A stretch of DNA of 14,749 nt from Litorimonas sp963922935 (GTDB lineage Bacteria > Pseudomonadota > Alphaproteobacteria > Caulobacterales > Maricaulaceae), in assembly GCA_963922935.1 (NCBI GenBank), contig CAWUKE010000040.1:1-14749 (forward strand). The letters run 5' to 3'. Shown piece after piece: positions 12,954-14,749 of the stretch. The notes under the pieces are model-generated. The model was not told the DNA's origin, made no database searches, and saw only the letters and a list, made by a program, of their open reading frames with translations. Both the position numbers and the translations under genes were made by a program. Position 1 is the first letter of the stretch; each line of letters begins with the position of its first letter.

Positions 12954-14003
12954 GTGCGCATTAAATTTGTTAGCAAGACTGCGCCTGAGGACATCCCAGC
13001 CCTGTGGCAACCTTTGCTCGACATTGCCGAACTTCCAAGCGATGTAAGCGTCACGTTTGATCCTGACGATCGAGACTATGATTTTCTCATAGTCTATGAA
13101 GATCTGCCGCCCTTACCGGGTGAGAAGAAGATCAACCGTGTCGAGCCCCTCGCCTGCGCACGCGACAACACGCTTCTGATTACAACAGAACCTAGTTCCA
13201 TCCGGATCGATGGACCCAATTACCTTCGCCAGTTTGGCGCTATTTGGACCTCCAAGCCGCCATCGCTCACCGTGGACCTCGCTCGGATCGATGGCCCGCC
13301 GCCACTTCGCTATTTTTTCGGTCGCAACCTCGCCGGGGGGCAACATCGCGATCTGTCCAAACCCCTACCCGAGAAGACGCAGGACCTCTCCGTCATGTGT
13401 TCCAATAAAGCGATGGGCCATACGCTGCATTCAAAGCGCTTGGAGTTTGTCAAAGCGCTAAAAGCCGAAATGGGCGATGCGCTCGCGCTTTTTGGGCGGG
13501 GGTTTGATACGGTAGATGACAAAGCGGACGCCATGACCCCTTATCGCTATCACATCGCCATCGAAAACCACGTGCAGCCTGGACATATCACCGAAAAACT
13601 GACGGACTGTTTTCTGGCGGGCTGCCTGCCCTTTTACTTTGGCGCGCCGGATTATGACCGATGGTTCCCCAAAGACGCAGTCATTCCGATTAACATTTTC
13701 GATTTCGATCAGGCCGTAAAAACCATCCGGGAGACGATTGAAAGCAACGCCTATGAAGCGCGCTTTGAAGCGATTGGTCGAGCGCGCGAGATAGCCCTGA
13801 AAGAATGGAATACGGTTGCTGCGAGCGTCAATGTCGCCGCGTCGCGATATGATGAGAACGCTTCAAGAGGCGGGCAACTTTATGGACGCCACGCCTTCCG
13901 CAAAGCGCATCCCTTCAATGCAGCGCAGGACGCTATTTTCCGCGCGCGGATGCAGCGATCGGCAGCAGCACGCCCAATGCAGCAACAATCCGGCATGTCT
14001 TAA
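12954..14003 (+). CDS. Glycosyltransferase family 10 (alpha-fucosyltransferase-like)
   Basis: A 349-residue enzyme whose C-terminal half carries the GT10 signature: YRYHIAIEN (197-205), then HITEKLTDCFLAG (211-223) and PFYFGAPD (226-233), with FP and VIPINIFDF (243-251). In this family the block binds GDP-fucose, usually for alpha-1,3 or alpha-1,4 transfer. The N-terminal half (about 1-120) is the less conserved acceptor domain. The Arg/Gln-rich tail (330-349) is probably disordered. The start is GTG at 12954, 3 bases after the previous glycosyltransferase, with GGTAGG just upstream. Together they probably add two successive sugars to a surface glycan. Related GT10 members use other deoxy-sugars, so fucose is inference. 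Confidence 0.88.
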   Translation: MRIKFVSKTAPEDIPALWQPLLDIAELPSDVSVTFDPDDRDYDFLIVYEDLPPLPGEKKINRVEPLACARDNTLLITTEPSSIRIDGPNYLRQFGAIWTSKPPSLTVDLARIDGPPPLRYFFGRNLAGGQHRDLSKPLPEKTQDLSVMCSNKAMGHTLHSKRLEFVKALKAEMGDALALFGRGFDTVDDKADAMTPYRYHIAIENHVQPGHITEKLTDCFLAGCLPFYFGAPDYDRWFPKDAVIPINIFDFDQAVKTIRETIESNAYEARFEAIGRAREIALKEWNTVAASVNVAASRYDENASRGGQLYGRHAFRKAHPFNAAQDAIFRARMQRSAAARPMQQQSGMS

Positions 14004-14102
14004 CCTCTTAACCTTCCCCTTTTACGCGAATTTAGTAGAGCTTTGCGCAAAGCGACGGCTATTGCCTTTTTTAGCAAAACCAATCGTCTGCCTGGATTTC
14101 TT
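14004..14102. promoter_or_regulatory. Intergenic region with a 12-bp palindrome before the M1 peptidase gene
   Basis: These 99 bases contain the perfect palindrome CTTTGCGCAAAG (14041-14052), a possible operator. A short TTGC/GCAA mirror with a T-rich centre follows (14065-14080). No strong terminator is seen for the glycosyltransferase genes, and no clear -35/-10 pair can be assigned. Confidence 0.3.
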
Positions 14103-14749
14103 ATGTCCCCTCTTGCGAACGCTCTGCGTCTGTCCGTTCTCACAATGTCTACAACCGTCTTGTGCCTCGGCACAGCCGGGTTAGCAAACGCGTCTGATAA
14201 GGCCTCTGAGGCGCCCGGTCGCGGTGTGGCAGGATCACAAACTGATGCCGTCGCCAAGTTTCGTCAGCTCGACATGGAGTTTCGGTCGCCAAATGTTTAT
14301 CGGTCAGCCTCTGGCGCGCCGGGACCGGCCTATTGGCAACAGCGCGCGGACGTCAGCATTGACGCCACGCTGGACGAAGAGACGCAGCGCATTTCTGCCG
14401 AAATGGATATCAATTACGTCAATAATTCACCGGACACATTGAAATATATCTGGCTCGCCCTCGATCAGAACCGGTTCAAGGACGGCAGCCTTGCGCGCGA
14501 AAGCGCAACAGCATCGGGCGCAGGCACACGCCGGGGTCAAGGCGCAGGCGGTGCGGACCGCATTAGTTTCGGTCAACTTCGCTACAATCAGGCGATGGAA
14601 GACCGGGAATATGGCTTCGAATTCGAACAAGTCGCCGACATGGACGGCAACGCGCTAGATGTGTTCGTCAATGACACCATGATGCGGATCGACCTGCCCG
14701 AACCGCTCGCGCCCGGCGAAAGCTTCGCCTTCCAAGTCGATTGGGAGCA
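14103..14749 (+). CDS. M1 family metallopeptidase, N-terminal fragment, exported; cut by window edge
   Basis: An open frame of 215 codons from ATG 14103 continues past the window. The first 30 residues form a signal peptide (hydrophobic LSVLTMSTTVLCLG, then GLANA before S31, an AxA-type cleavage site). The mature part reads FRSPNVYRSASGAPGPAYWQQ (60-80), then 'ADVSIDATLDEETQRISAEM', 'YVNNSPDTLKYIWLALDQN', and 'PLAPGESFAFQVDW' near the end. These are hallmarks of the N-terminal beta domain of the M1 metallopeptidases common in marine alphaproteobacteria and Bacteroidetes. The HEXXH zinc site would be several hundred residues further on and is not in view, so activity cannot be judged. The ribosome-binding site is weak (GGA 8 bases upstream). 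With the two M28 enzymes it suggests extracytoplasmic peptide degradation. Confidence 0.82.
   Translation, partial: MSPLANALRLSVLTMSTTVLCLGTAGLANASDKASEAPGRGVAGSQTDAVAKFRQLDMEFRSPNVYRSASGAPGPAYWQQRADVSIDATLDEETQRISAEMDINYVNNSPDTLKYIWLALDQNRFKDGSLARESATASGAGTRRGQGAGGADRISFGQLRYNQAMEDREYGFEFEQVADMDGNALDVFVNDTMMRIDLPEPLAPGESFAFQVDWE

Overview
The window looks like chromosomal DNA of a marine-type alphaproteobacterium, most likely a Hyphomonadaceae/Maricaulales-like lineage. This rests on gene style only: moderately high GC, an acyl-CoA dehydrogenase / APH-type kinase / SDR cluster, M28 and M1 peptidases with export signals, an OmpA-BON envelope protein, and an HHH domain fused to DUF2853. No rRNA, tRNA, CRISPR array, transposase or integrase is visible. 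Almost all of the sequence is coding.

Layout. Positions 1-2759 (minus strand) hold a tightly coupled catabolic operon, transcribed as SDR, SDR, APH-family acyl-CoA kinase, acyl-CoA dehydrogenase (cut by the window edge). The last three genes are linked by two TAATG stop/start overlaps. The set resembles the phosphotransferase plus acyl-CoA dehydrogenase machinery for 4-hydroxyacyl-CoA breakdown (LvaA/LvaC-like; ACAD10/11-like). A divergent plus-strand gene (2893-4263) encodes a DUF3667 membrane protein with a four-Cys zinc ribbon. It converges with a two-gene lysis-type module on the minus strand: an M15 endolysin-like peptidase (4709-5155) and a holin-like membrane protein (4260-4730), overlapping by 22 bases. 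No structural phage genes surround it.

Positions 5413-7856 (minus) carry an OmpA-family protein followed by a membrane-anchored protein with a coiled coil, a histone H1-like Lys/Ala linker, an HHH domain and a C-terminal DUF2853 domain. A clear rho-independent terminator ends this unit. Upstream, 7989-10437 (minus) carries a nitronate monooxygenase preceded by an M28 carboxypeptidase Q-like lipoprotein.

On the plus strand from 10519 come a second, larger M28 lipoprotein peptidase, a GT-A glycosyltransferase with a DLD motif, a GT10 (fucosyltransferase-family) enzyme 3 bases behind it, and the first 215 codons of an exported M1-type metallopeptidase. The right half suggests peptide scavenging plus surface glycan decoration.

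The strongest items for follow-up are the HHH-DUF2853 fusion (a candidate DNA-to-membrane tether), the orphan endolysin/holin pair (a possible GTA-type or domesticated-prophage lysis module), and the kinase/dehydrogenase catabolic operon. Nothing here proves a wholly new system.
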